Program-made: the position numbers and the translations under genes
In this document: positions 55,442-64,000 of the stretch, piece by piece
How positions within the stretch are numbered: the stretch's first letter is position 1
Layout of the letters: every line of letters starts with the position of its first letter
DNA from: Brevundimonas vesicularis
Lineage (GTDB): Bacteria; Pseudomonadota; Alphaproteobacteria; Caulobacterales; Caulobacteraceae
DNA: 64,000 nucleotides
Assembly (NCBI RefSeq): GCF_027886425.1
Contig: NZ_CP115671.1
Coordinates: 1 to 64,000 of the forward strand
Direction of reading: 5' to 3'
Notes under the pieces: model-generated
Told to the model about the DNA's origin: nothing
The model's database searches: none
The model's input: only the letters and a program-made list of their open reading frames with translations

Positions 55442-57115
55442 ATGGCAACCGACGCACCCCTTGCGTCCGGAGGAGAGGAGCACACCGTCGATCGCAGCGA
55501 TCGTCTGGTCATCCTCGCCTCATCGGTCGGCACCGTCATCGAGTGGTACGACTTCTATCTCTACGGCTCACTGGCGGCGATCATCACCGTCCAGTTCTTC
55601 TCCGGCGTCAACGAAACCACCGGCTACATCTTCGCCCTGATGGCCTTCGCCGCCGGCTTTGCGGTGCGGCCCTTCGGCGCCATCGTCTTCGGGCGGCTGG
55701 GCGATCTTTGGGGGCGCAAGAACACCTTCCTCGTCACCATGCTGCTGATGGGTCTGTCGACCTTCGTCGTCGGCCTGTTGCCGCCCTATGCGGTCATCGG
55801 CATCGCCGCGCCCATCATCCTAGTGCTGATGCGCCTGATCCAGGGCCTGGCCCTGGGCGGTGAATACGGCGGCGCCGCCACCTACGTCGCCGAGCACGCC
55901 CCGCAGGGCAAGCGCGGCTTCTACACCTCCTTCATTCAGATCACGGCGACCGCCGGCCTGGTGCTGAGCCTCGTGGTGATCCTGAGCGTCCGCCTTGCGG
56001 TCGGCGAAGAGGCCTTCGCCGCCTGGGGCTGGCGCATTCCGTTCCTGGTCTCGATCCTGCTCTTGGGCGTCTCCCTGTGGATCCGCCTGAAGCTGGCCGA
56101 AAGCCCGTCGTTCAAGAAGATGAAGGCCGAGGGCAAGGGCTCCAAGACTCCGCTGAAGGACAGCTTCGGCAAATGGCCCAACCTGAAGATCGTGCTGATC
56201 GCCCTGTTGGGCCTGACCGCCGGCCAGGCCGTCATCTGGTACACCGGTCAGTTCTACGCCCTGTTCTTCCTGGAACGGGTCATGAAGGTCGACGCCACCC
56301 TGGTCTATGTGCTGCTGACCATCGCGCTTGTCGCCGCCTCGCCCTTCTTCATCTTCTGGGGCTGGCTGTCGGACAAGGTGGGCAGAAAGCCGATCATCCT
56401 GGCCGGCTGCCTGATCGCGGCCCTGACCTATTTCCCACTGTTCAACGCCCTGACCCAGGCCGCCAACCCGAAACTGGCCGCCGCCGCCGCCTCTGCGCCG
56501 GTCACGGTCTACGCCGATCCGGCCGACTGTAATCTCCAGTTCGATCCGGTGGGCAAGACGGTGTTCAACCACTCCTGCGACGTGGCCAAGTCCTATCTGG
56601 CCAAGGCGGGCGTGACCTACACCAATGTCGCGGCGCCTGCCGGAACGGTCGCCGAGGTCCGCATCGGCGATCAGGCCGTCATCCCCACCTTCCGGGGCGA
56701 CGCCATGGCCCCGGCCGACTTCGCCGCCCAGAAGAAGACCTGGGACAAGAGCCTGGGCGAGGCCCTGACCGCCGCCGGCTATCCGGCCAAGGCCGACAGC
56801 GCCCTGGTCAACAAGCCGATGGTGGTGCTGATCCTGTTCATCCTCGGCTTCTATGTGACCATGGTCTACGGACCGATCGCGGCGGCCCTGGTCGAGATGT
56901 TCCCGACCAATATCCGCTACACCTCCATGTCCCTGCCCTATCACATCGGCAACGGCTGGTTCGGCGGCTTCCTGCCGACCACCGCCTTCGCCATCGTGGC
57001 GGCGACGGGCAACATCTACTCCGGCCTCTGGTACCCGATCGTGGTGGCTCTGGGGACGGTCGTTCTGGGCTTCCTGCTGGTCAAGGAAGGCAAGGACGTC
57101 GATCTGAACGCCTGA
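55442..57115 (+). CDS. MHS-family MFS transporter with large periplasmic-type insert
   Basis: Metabolite:proton symporter of the MFS, 557 residues, ProP/ShiA-like. SVGTVIEWYDFYLYGSLAAI at the N-terminus, RPFGAIVFGRLGDLWGRKNT and GLALGGEYGGAATYVAEHAP are MHS signatures. An insert of about 110 residues (near 345-455, with Cys in DCNLQF and SCDVA) separates two late helices; similar inserts occur in some members. Substrate not deducible; its position before the acetate locus hints at a carboxylate. A GGGAGGAA ribosome site precedes the ATG. Confidence 0.88.
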   Translation: MATDAPLASGGEEHTVDRSDRLVILASSVGTVIEWYDFYLYGSLAAIITVQFFSGVNETTGYIFALMAFAAGFAVRPFGAIVFGRLGDLWGRKNTFLVTMLLMGLSTFVVGLLPPYAVIGIAAPIILVLMRLIQGLALGGEYGGAATYVAEHAPQGKRGFYTSFIQITATAGLVLSLVVILSVRLAVGEEAFAAWGWRIPFLVSILLLGVSLWIRLKLAESPSFKKMKAEGKGSKTPLKDSFGKWPNLKIVLIALLGLTAGQAVIWYTGQFYALFFLERVMKVDATLVYVLLTIALVAASPFFIFWGWLSDKVGRKPIILAGCLIAALTYFPLFNALTQAANPKLAAAAASAPVTVYADPADCNLQFDPVGKTVFNHSCDVAKSYLAKAGVTYTNVAAPAGTVAEVRIGDQAVIPTFRGDAMAPADFAAQKKTWDKSLGEALTAAGYPAKADSALVNKPMVVLILFILGFYVTMVYGPIAAALVEMFPTNIRYTSMSLPYHIGNGWFGGFLPTTAFAIVAATGNIYSGLWYPIVVALGTVVLGFLLVKEGKDVDLNA

Positions 57116-57138
57116 TCCTGCTTTCAGGCGCAATGAGG

Positions 57139-57167
57139 GGCGGGTCGTCGCAAGACGGCCCGCCTTT
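57139..57167 (+). terminator. Intrinsic terminator after the MHS transporter
   Basis: GGCGGGTCGTC (57139-57149), GCAA loop, GACGGCCCGCC (57154-57164), then TTT. The stem has one G-T pair and a GNRA loop. It lies between the MHS gene and the kinase gene. Confidence 0.8.
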
Positions 57168-57205
57168 CACTTGTGAAACACCCCGTGCCCGGTTCAGATG
57201 CCCCG

Positions 57206-60200
57206 ATGTTCAGCCTGACGATCCTCGGCCTGGTCGCCGCCTATATGGCGGTGCTGTTCGCCGTCGCCTGGTCTCAGGAACGGCCGTCGGCGCGCGCGCG
57301 CGGCAAGGGGCTGGGGCCGTCGGTCTACGCCCTTTCGTTGGCCATCTACTGCACCTCATGGACCTACTATGGCGCGGTCGGCACGGCGGCGCGCGACGGG
57401 TGGGAGTATCTCCCCATCTACATCGGCCCGGTGATCGGCCTGACGTTGCTGTTTCCGCTGTGGCGCCGGATCGCGGCGGCCGCCCGGCGCGAGAACGTGG
57501 GCTCCATGGCCGACTTCGTCGCCTCGCGTTACGGCAAGAGCCAGACCCTGGGCGCGGCGGTCACCGTCGTCGCCATCCTGGGGTCGCTGCCCTATATCGC
57601 GCTGCAGCTGAAGTCGCTGTCGATGGCCGGCGCCCTGCTGACCGCCGGCACGCCGGTGGCGGGGTCCGAGGGTCTGACGGTCCTGGTGCTGGCCGGGGTT
57701 CTGGCCTTTTTCGCCATTCTGTTCGGCGCTCGTCGTCCCGACCTGACCGAGCACAATCGCGGCCTGATCCAGGCCATAGGCCTGGAGTCGATGGTCAAGC
57801 TGGGCGCCCTGCTGTTCGTCGCCGTCTTCGCCCTGGTCCTGCTGCTGAACGAAGGCTCGCCCCCGCGCATCATCGAGGGCCTGGGCGCCCTGGCCGCGCC
57901 GCCCGAGGTCACGCCGCGCTTCACCGCCATCACCCTGCTGTCGACCCTGGCGATCTTCTGCCTGCCGCGCCAGTTCCACGTCGCCTTCGTCGAAGGCGGT
58001 CAGCCGTCGGACGTAAAGCGGGCGCGGTGGATCTTTCCGCTCTATCTGCTGCTGACCAGTCTGGCGGTGCTGCCGCTCGTGGCGGCGGGCGCCCTGTTCG
58101 CGCCGTCTGTCAACCCGGACCTGCTGGTGCTGGCGCTTCCGTTCCAGCGGGGCGAGACCCTGCTGACGGCCGTGGTCTTCGTCGGCGGCTTCTCGGCCGC
58201 CACCGCCATGGTCATCGTCGAGGCCGTCGCCCTGTCGGCCATGGTGTCCAACAGCCTGATCCTACCCTTCCTGGCCCGCGAGCGTTGGCGGGTGCGCGGC
58301 GACGCCTCAGACATGGCGGGGACCATTCTTCAGGTCCGGCGGGGGGCCATCGTCGCGGTCCTCTTGCTGGCTTGGCTCTATTATCAGGCGACGGACCAGT
58401 CGCGCGGCCTGGCGGCCATGGGGCTGGTGTCCTTCGCGGCGATGGCCCAGCTGGCGCCGGCCCTGTTCGGCGCGGTCCTGTGGCGGGGCGGCCATGCGCA
58501 GGGGGCGCTGGCGGGCATGACGGTCGGGATGGGCGTCTGGATCGTCATGCTGGCGCTTCCCCAGCTGTCGCCCGGCGCGCCTTGGCACCTGCACGTCATG
58601 CTGGGGATAGGCGACCCGCTGGCGCTCGGCGTCTTCGTCAGCCTGGCGTTGAACCTGGCGGCCTATGTCGGCGTGTCGCGCTTTGCTCACCCCCGCCTGA
58701 TCGACAGGGTCCAGGCCCGCGCCTTCGTGGATCGGCTGGGACCGGACTGGATGGAGGCCCGGCCTGCGCCGTCGGGCGCCTCGGTCGGCGATCTGCGCGC
58801 CCTGGTCGCCCGCTTCATCGGCGACGAACGGGCCGAGCGCGCCTTCACCGCCTGGGGCGATGAGACCGACACCAGGCTGCGCGACGCCGACCCAGCCGAC
58901 GCGGCCCTGGCGCGCGCCGCCGAGCGGATGCTGGCCGGCGCCATCGGGGCGGCCTCGGCCCGGCGGGTCATCGCAGCGGCGCTGGCCGGCGTAGGGCGCG
59001 CGCCCGAGGACGTGGTGCGGATGCTGGACGAGGCGTCCCAGGCCGTTCAGTTCAACCGCGACCTGCTGCAGACCACGCTCGACAACATCGACCAGGGCGT
59101 GATCGTGGTGGACGAGGATCTGCGGGTCACCGCCTGGAATCGGCGCTATGTCGCCATGTTCGACCTGCCGGCCGGATTCGTCCACGTCGGCCTGCCCATC
59201 GCCGTCATCTATCGCCTCAACGCCGAGCGCGGCGAGAGCCCCGACGACATCGAGGCTTGGGTCGAGCGGCGGCTGGAGGCGCTGAGCCGCCGCATCCCCC
59301 ACGACCACGAACGCCAGCAGCCCGACGGCCGGGTGCTGCGCTCCTCCGGCGCGCCGATTCCGGGCGGCGGCTACGCCACCAGCTACACCGACATCACCGC
59401 CCTGCGCCAAGCCGCGCGTGAGCTGGAAGAGGCCAACGAACGGCTGGAGGCGCGTGTTGCGGACCGCACCGCCCGACTGGACGAGGCCCGGCGTGTGGCC
59501 GAAGACGCCACGGCGTCCAAGACCCGGTTCCTGGCCGCCGCGAGCCACGACCTGCTGCAACCCCTGCACGCCGCCCGGCTGTTCATCGCCGCGCTAAAAG
59601 AAGAGCCGGCGCTGGAAGATGCGACCAGCCGCACCCTGGCCGTCAACGCGGACCGCGCCATCGACAGCGCCCACCGTCTGCTGACCGCCCTGCTGAACCT
59701 GTCCAAGCTGGAGGCCGGCGGCGTGCGGACCAATGTCGCGCGGCTGTCGCTGGGCGGCCTGTTCGACGAACTGCGCCGCGAGTTCGCGCCCGTGGCCGAG
59801 GCCAAAGGCCTGGCTCTGACCGTGATGTCCAGCGGCCTGTGGGTCGCGTCCGACCGTGATCTGCTGCGCTCCATGCTGCAAAATCTGGTGGCCAACGCGA
59901 TCCGCTATACCGATGCCGGCCGGGTGTTGGTCGGGGCGCGTCGGCGGGGCGAGACGGTGCAACTGTTCGTTTGCGACACCGGACGCGGGATCCCCGACAC
60001 CGAACACGAAACCGTCTTCGGCGAGTTCGTGCGTCTGCCGGGCGCTGTCGACGAACCGGGCGCTGGCCTGGGGCTGGCCATCGTGCGCCGCCTGTCCAGC
60101 CTGCTCGATCACCCGCTGGAGCTGAGTTCACGTTTGGGACGCGGCACGACCTTCCGGATCACCGTGCCGCGCAGCGCGGCCGACCTGCCCGCCGAGGCGC

Positions 60201-60571
60201 CGCCGGTGCGCGAGGCGCGCCTGCCGCTGGCGGGTCTGCGAGTGCTGTGCGTGGACAATGAGCCGGTGATCCTGGACGCGCTGAACGCCCTGCTCACCCG
60301 CTGGGGCGCGCGGCCGACACTGGTCACCAGCGTCGAGGCGGCCAAGGCGGCGCAAGGGCCGTTCGACGCCGCCGTGGTCGATCTGCATCTGGGCGATGGG
60401 CCCGAAGGGTTCGCCGTCATCGACTGGCTGAGGCCCCAGGGCGTGCGCCGCATCGCCCTGGTCACCGCCGACACCCGCGACGGGCTGAACGAACAGGCCA
60501 CGGCGGCCGGCGCCGTCCTTCTGCCCAAGCCGATCAAGCCGGCGGCGCTGAAGGCCTTCCTGTCTAGTTAA
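57206..60571 (+). CDS. crbS: CrbS-like hybrid kinase fused to a sodium/solute symporter domain
   Basis: Sensor of the acetate switch type. From the ATG at 57206 (GTG 57173 is possible) it has about 1121 residues: a 12-13-helix SSS/SLC5 domain (1 to about 500), a STAC-like linker (about 535-595), PAS (from about 620, DNIDQGVIVVDEDLRVTAWN), a coiled coil, HisKA with His near 781 in ASHDLLQPLHAARL, HATPase (NAIRYTDAGRVLVG, GAGLGLAIVRRLSSL) and a C-terminal receiver (VLCVDNEPV, VVDLHLGDG). In Vibrio and Pseudomonas CrbS acts with CrbR to induce acs; acs and a CrbR-like gene adjoin here. Confidence 0.88.
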   Translation: MFSLTILGLVAAYMAVLFAVAWSQERPSARARGKGLGPSVYALSLAIYCTSWTYYGAVGTAARDGWEYLPIYIGPVIGLTLLFPLWRRIAAAARRENVGSMADFVASRYGKSQTLGAAVTVVAILGSLPYIALQLKSLSMAGALLTAGTPVAGSEGLTVLVLAGVLAFFAILFGARRPDLTEHNRGLIQAIGLESMVKLGALLFVAVFALVLLLNEGSPPRIIEGLGALAAPPEVTPRFTAITLLSTLAIFCLPRQFHVAFVEGGQPSDVKRARWIFPLYLLLTSLAVLPLVAAGALFAPSVNPDLLVLALPFQRGETLLTAVVFVGGFSAATAMVIVEAVALSAMVSNSLILPFLARERWRVRGDASDMAGTILQVRRGAIVAVLLLAWLYYQATDQSRGLAAMGLVSFAAMAQLAPALFGAVLWRGGHAQGALAGMTVGMGVWIVMLALPQLSPGAPWHLHVMLGIGDPLALGVFVSLALNLAAYVGVSRFAHPRLIDRVQARAFVDRLGPDWMEARPAPSGASVGDLRALVARFIGDERAERAFTAWGDETDTRLRDADPADAALARAAERMLAGAIGAASARRVIAAALAGVGRAPEDVVRMLDEASQAVQFNRDLLQTTLDNIDQGVIVVDEDLRVTAWNRRYVAMFDLPAGFVHVGLPIAVIYRLNAERGESPDDIEAWVERRLEALSRRIPHDHERQQPDGRVLRSSGAPIPGGGYATSYTDITALRQAARELEEANERLEARVADRTARLDEARRVAEDATASKTRFLAAASHDLLQPLHAARLFIAALKEEPALEDATSRTLAVNADRAIDSAHRLLTALLNLSKLEAGGVRTNVARLSLGGLFDELRREFAPVAEAKGLALTVMSSGLWVASDRDLLRSMLQNLVANAIRYTDAGRVLVGARRRGETVQLFVCDTGRGIPDTEHETVFGEFVRLPGAVDEPGAGLGLAIVRRLSSLLDHPLELSSRLGRGTTFRITVPRSAADLPAEAPPVREARLPLAGLRVLCVDNEPVILDALNALLTRWGARPTLVTSVEAAKAAQGPFDAAVVDLHLGDGPEGFAVIDWLRPQGVRRIALVTADTRDGLNEQATAAGAVLLPKPIKPAALKAFLSS

Positions 60572-61176
60572 GCCGGGTCCAGCGATTTGGCCAGGATCAC
60601 CGCCTGGGTCCGGTTGTGAACACCCAGCTTTCGAAACACGCTGGTCAGATGCGCCTTGATGGTGGCTTCGGAGACGCCGAGGTCGAAGGCGATCTGCTTG
60701 TTCAGCCGGCCGGCCTTCAGCCCTTCCAGGATGCGCAGTTGCGACGGCGTCAGGCTGGCCACGCGGCCCGCCAGATCGTCGTCGGCCTCGGGCACATCCG
60801 GCGCCCAGCTGTCGCCGGCGAGAATGGCGGCGATCGCCTCGACCATCTGCGGCAGGGACGAAGACTTGGGAATAAAGCCGGCGGCGCCCAGACCCAGGGC
60901 GTGGCGCACCACCGGCGCGTCCTCACTGGCCGAGACCACCGCCACCGGCACGGTCGGCTGTTCGGCCCGCACGGCGGCGAGACCCGCCATGCCCTCGCTG
61001 TCCGACAGTTTCAGATCCAGCAGCAACAGATCGACGGGCCCCGCGACCATCGCGGCCCGGGCCTCGGCCAGGCTGGCGCATTCCACCACCTCCGCGCCCG
61101 GCGCCGCCTTGTCGACGGCCGAGCGCAGGGCGGCGCGAAACAGGGGATGGTCGTCGGCGACGACGATGCGATCCAT
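60568..61176 (-). CDS. crbR: CrbR-like LuxR/NarL family response regulator
   Basis: 202-residue regulator with a receiver (VVADDHPLFRAALR, phosphorylatable Asp54 in LLLLDLKLSDSEG, Lys in IPKSSS) and a C-terminal LuxR helix-turn-helix (LTPSQLRILEGLKAGRLNKQ, GVSEATIKAHLTSVFRKLGV). The tail-to-tail overlap with the kinase gene is four bases through TTAA. It diverges from the porin-acs genes across a 161-base spacer with inverted repeats, which fits a role as activator of acs. Confidence 0.88.
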   Translation of the reverse strand: MDRIVVADDHPLFRAALRSAVDKAAPGAEVVECASLAEARAAMVAGPVDLLLLDLKLSDSEGMAGLAAVRAEQPTVPVAVVSASEDAPVVRHALGLGAAGFIPKSSSLPQMVEAIAAILAGDSWAPDVPEADDDLAGRVASLTPSQLRILEGLKAGRLNKQIAFDLGVSEATIKAHLTSVFRKLGVHNRTQAVILAKSLDPA

Positions 61177-61232
61177 GGGCTTCCTTCCGTGCGCGGCGTC
61201 TGACCGGCCGCGTCGTCGCCATCATGGCGCGG

Positions 61233-61268
61233 TTCGACTTTGGTCGAAATTAGACCAATGGCCAATGG
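61233..61268. promoter_or_regulatory. Overlapping inverted and direct repeats, candidate CrbR sites
   Basis: TTCGAC-TTTG-GTCGAA (61233-61248) overlaps TTGGTC-N7-GACCAA (61240-61258), followed by the tandem CCAATGG CCAATGG (61255-61268). All lie in the divergent spacer between crbR and the porin gene. Regulator binding is inferred from position. Confidence 0.5.
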
Positions 61269-61337
61269 CTCCCCGAGGCCGGAGGCGGAAAGGTCGTCAA
61301 AGGGACGCCCGCGCGAGACGGGCGCGGGAGGTTCATC

Positions 61338-62690
61338 ATGATCAAGACAAGCCTGATGGCAGGAGCCGCCGCCGTCGCGCTGATGGCGACGCCCAGCCTG
61401 GCCTCGGCCCAGGACCAGGCCGCGCTCGAGGCGCGCATCGCTCAGCTCGAAGCCCAGTTGAACGCCCTGAAGTCCGAGGTCGTCGCCGCGCGAACCCAGC
61501 AGGCGGCGCAACAGCAGGACATCATCCGCCTGGAGACCCGCCCGGCCGCGCCCGCCCCGGTCCAACAGGCCGCGGCGCCAGCCGCGCCCGGCGAAGGGTT
61601 CCGCATTGGCGACCACACGGTCAAGTTCGGCGGCTTCGTCAAGGTCGACGCCTACGCCAGCCGCTACTCGGGCGGCGACCCGGCAAACGGCGACGCGCTG
61701 CGTGAATTCCACATTCCCGGCTCCATCCCCATCGGTGGGACCAATGAGGATACGGCGACCGACTTCAACGCCCGTCAGACCCGGTTCTGGCTGACCACCG
61801 ACGGCATGGTCGGCGGCCATAAGATCGGCACGCGGATGGAAATGGACTTCCAGACCCTGCCCGGCGCCGGCGACCAGCGCACCACCAGCCCGGCCAACCC
61901 GGCCCTGCGTCGCGCCTTCATCACCATCGATAACTGGCTGATCGGCCAGGAATGGACCAACTTCCAGAACACCGCCGTTCTGCCCGAATCCTCCGACTTC
62001 ATCGGCGCGGCGGAGGGCACGGTCTTCGCCCGTCAGGTCCAGGTCCGCTACACGCGCGGTCCCTTCTCGGTCTCGGTCGAGAACCCCGAGACGACCGTGA
62101 CCCCATTCGGCGGCGGCGCGCGCATCATCGCCGACGACAGCACCCTGCCGGACTTCACCGCCCGCTATGCGGTGTCCAAGCCCTGGGGCGATTTCCAGTT
62201 CGCCGGCCTGCTGCGTCAGCTGAAATACCAGAGCCCGGCCAGCAACATCGATTCCACTGCGACCGGCTGGGGGCTGTCGGCCTCGACCAAGATAAAGGTC
62301 GGCGCCAAGGACGATCTGCGCCTGATGGTGACGGGCGGCGAGGGCATCGGCCGCTATGTTGGTCTCAACTTCTCCAACGACGCGGTGCTGAACGGCTCGG
62401 GCGATCTGGATGCGATCAGCGTGGTCGCCGGCTTCGCCGCCTATCGTCACGTCTGGGCGCCCGGCTGGCGCTCAAGCCTGATCTGGTCGGCGCAGAAGGT
62501 GGACAACGACCTGGCCTTCACAGGTCTGACCGCCAACCGTTCGGCCCAGAGCCTCCACGCCAACTTGATCTGGTCGCCGGTTACGGCGTTTGATGTCGGC
62601 GCCGAACTGATGTTCGCAGACCGCGAGATCGAAACCGGCGCCAGCGGCGACATGACCCGACTGATCCTGTTCGCCAAATACGGATTCTGA
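61338..62690 (+). CDS. DcaP-like trimeric porin
   Basis: Outer-membrane porin of 450 residues. The signal peptide ends ASAQDQ; a short coiled coil follows (ALEARIAQLEAQLNALKSEV, about 25-65), then a beta-barrel from about residue 90 (KFGGFVKVDAYASRYSGG) to the C-terminal strand ending in Phe (RLILFAKYGF), the outer-membrane sorting signal. DcaP-type porins pass dicarboxylates and similar small acids. Followed after 4 bases by acs, so it probably provides acetate or carboxylate entry. Confidence 0.88.
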   Translation: MIKTSLMAGAAAVALMATPSLASAQDQAALEARIAQLEAQLNALKSEVVAARTQQAAQQQDIIRLETRPAAPAPVQQAAAPAAPGEGFRIGDHTVKFGGFVKVDAYASRYSGGDPANGDALREFHIPGSIPIGGTNEDTATDFNARQTRFWLTTDGMVGGHKIGTRMEMDFQTLPGAGDQRTTSPANPALRRAFITIDNWLIGQEWTNFQNTAVLPESSDFIGAAEGTVFARQVQVRYTRGPFSVSVENPETTVTPFGGGARIIADDSTLPDFTARYAVSKPWGDFQFAGLLRQLKYQSPASNIDSTATGWGLSASTKIKVGAKDDLRLMVTGGEGIGRYVGLNFSNDAVLNGSGDLDAISVVAGFAAYRHVWAPGWRSSLIWSAQKVDNDLAFTGLTANRSAQSLHANLIWSPVTAFDVGAELMFADREIETGASGDMTRLILFAKYGF

Positions 62691-62694
62691 TTTG

Positions 62695-64000
<1,306 letters not shown>

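Noticed and set aside
58307..59569. 420-codon frame antisense to the CrbS-like gene
   Set aside because: No recognisable domain, opposite the transporter-PAS region of a real gene.

Overview
The window looks like the start of an alphaproteobacterial chromosome of the Caulobacteraceae, most like Brevundimonas. The evidence is dnaA at base 1 followed by dnaN, recF and gyrB, uniformly high G+C in core genes, ChpT and CckA homologues of the Caulobacter cell-cycle phosphorelay, and a CtrA-type box in front of a fliQ-fliR-flhB operon. The genus is inferred from protein style and layout; no search was run. No rRNA, tRNA or CRISPR array was seen.

Layout. 1-6.9 kb: replication genes, with an unrecognised membrane-protein gene between dnaN and recF. 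6.9-7.2 kb: a gene-free stretch with a GC-rich hairpin and three 21-bp repeats resembling an IS21-type end. 7.2-10.8 kb: a DUF305/beta-propeller/metallo-hydrolase operon divergent from a LysR gene, with a perfect inverted repeat between them. 10.8-25 kb: an accessory region of visibly lower G+C. It begins with a broken uracil-DNA-glycosylase-like gene joined to a 5'-damaged TniB-like ATPase and a very long TniQ-like protein (884 aa, with an array of predicted helix-turn-helix units). It continues with small hypothetical genes, an MFS pump, an HPP protein, an OhrR/MarR regulator, a soluble chemoreceptor and a DUF4238 gene. Its intergenic spaces hold a dispersed repeat family.

25-47 kb: core metabolism and envelope: mnmC, motA, a fatty-acyl-CoA synthetase, a sorbosone-dehydrogenase-like lipoprotein with a lipocalin, cysD-cysNC (sulfate activation), an MscS channel, malate synthase G, a gluzincin-like/TPR protein, prfC, a cysQ-like phosphatase and several conserved unknowns. 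47-53.2 kb: signalling and flagella: chpT, a CheY-like regulator and cheR on the plus strand, facing fliQ-fliR-flhB-cckA on the minus strand. A CtrA-type box before fliQ would place cckA under the regulator that CckA itself controls.

53.2-64 kb: folE, an acyltransferase, an MHS-family transporter, then an acetate-switch type locus: a CrbS-like kinase (SSS transporter fused to PAS, kinase and receiver), a CrbR-like LuxR regulator, a DcaP-like porin and acs, which runs off the window end. Inverted repeats between crbR and the porin gene are candidate operators. With malate synthase G elsewhere in the window, this fits growth on acetate or fatty acids.
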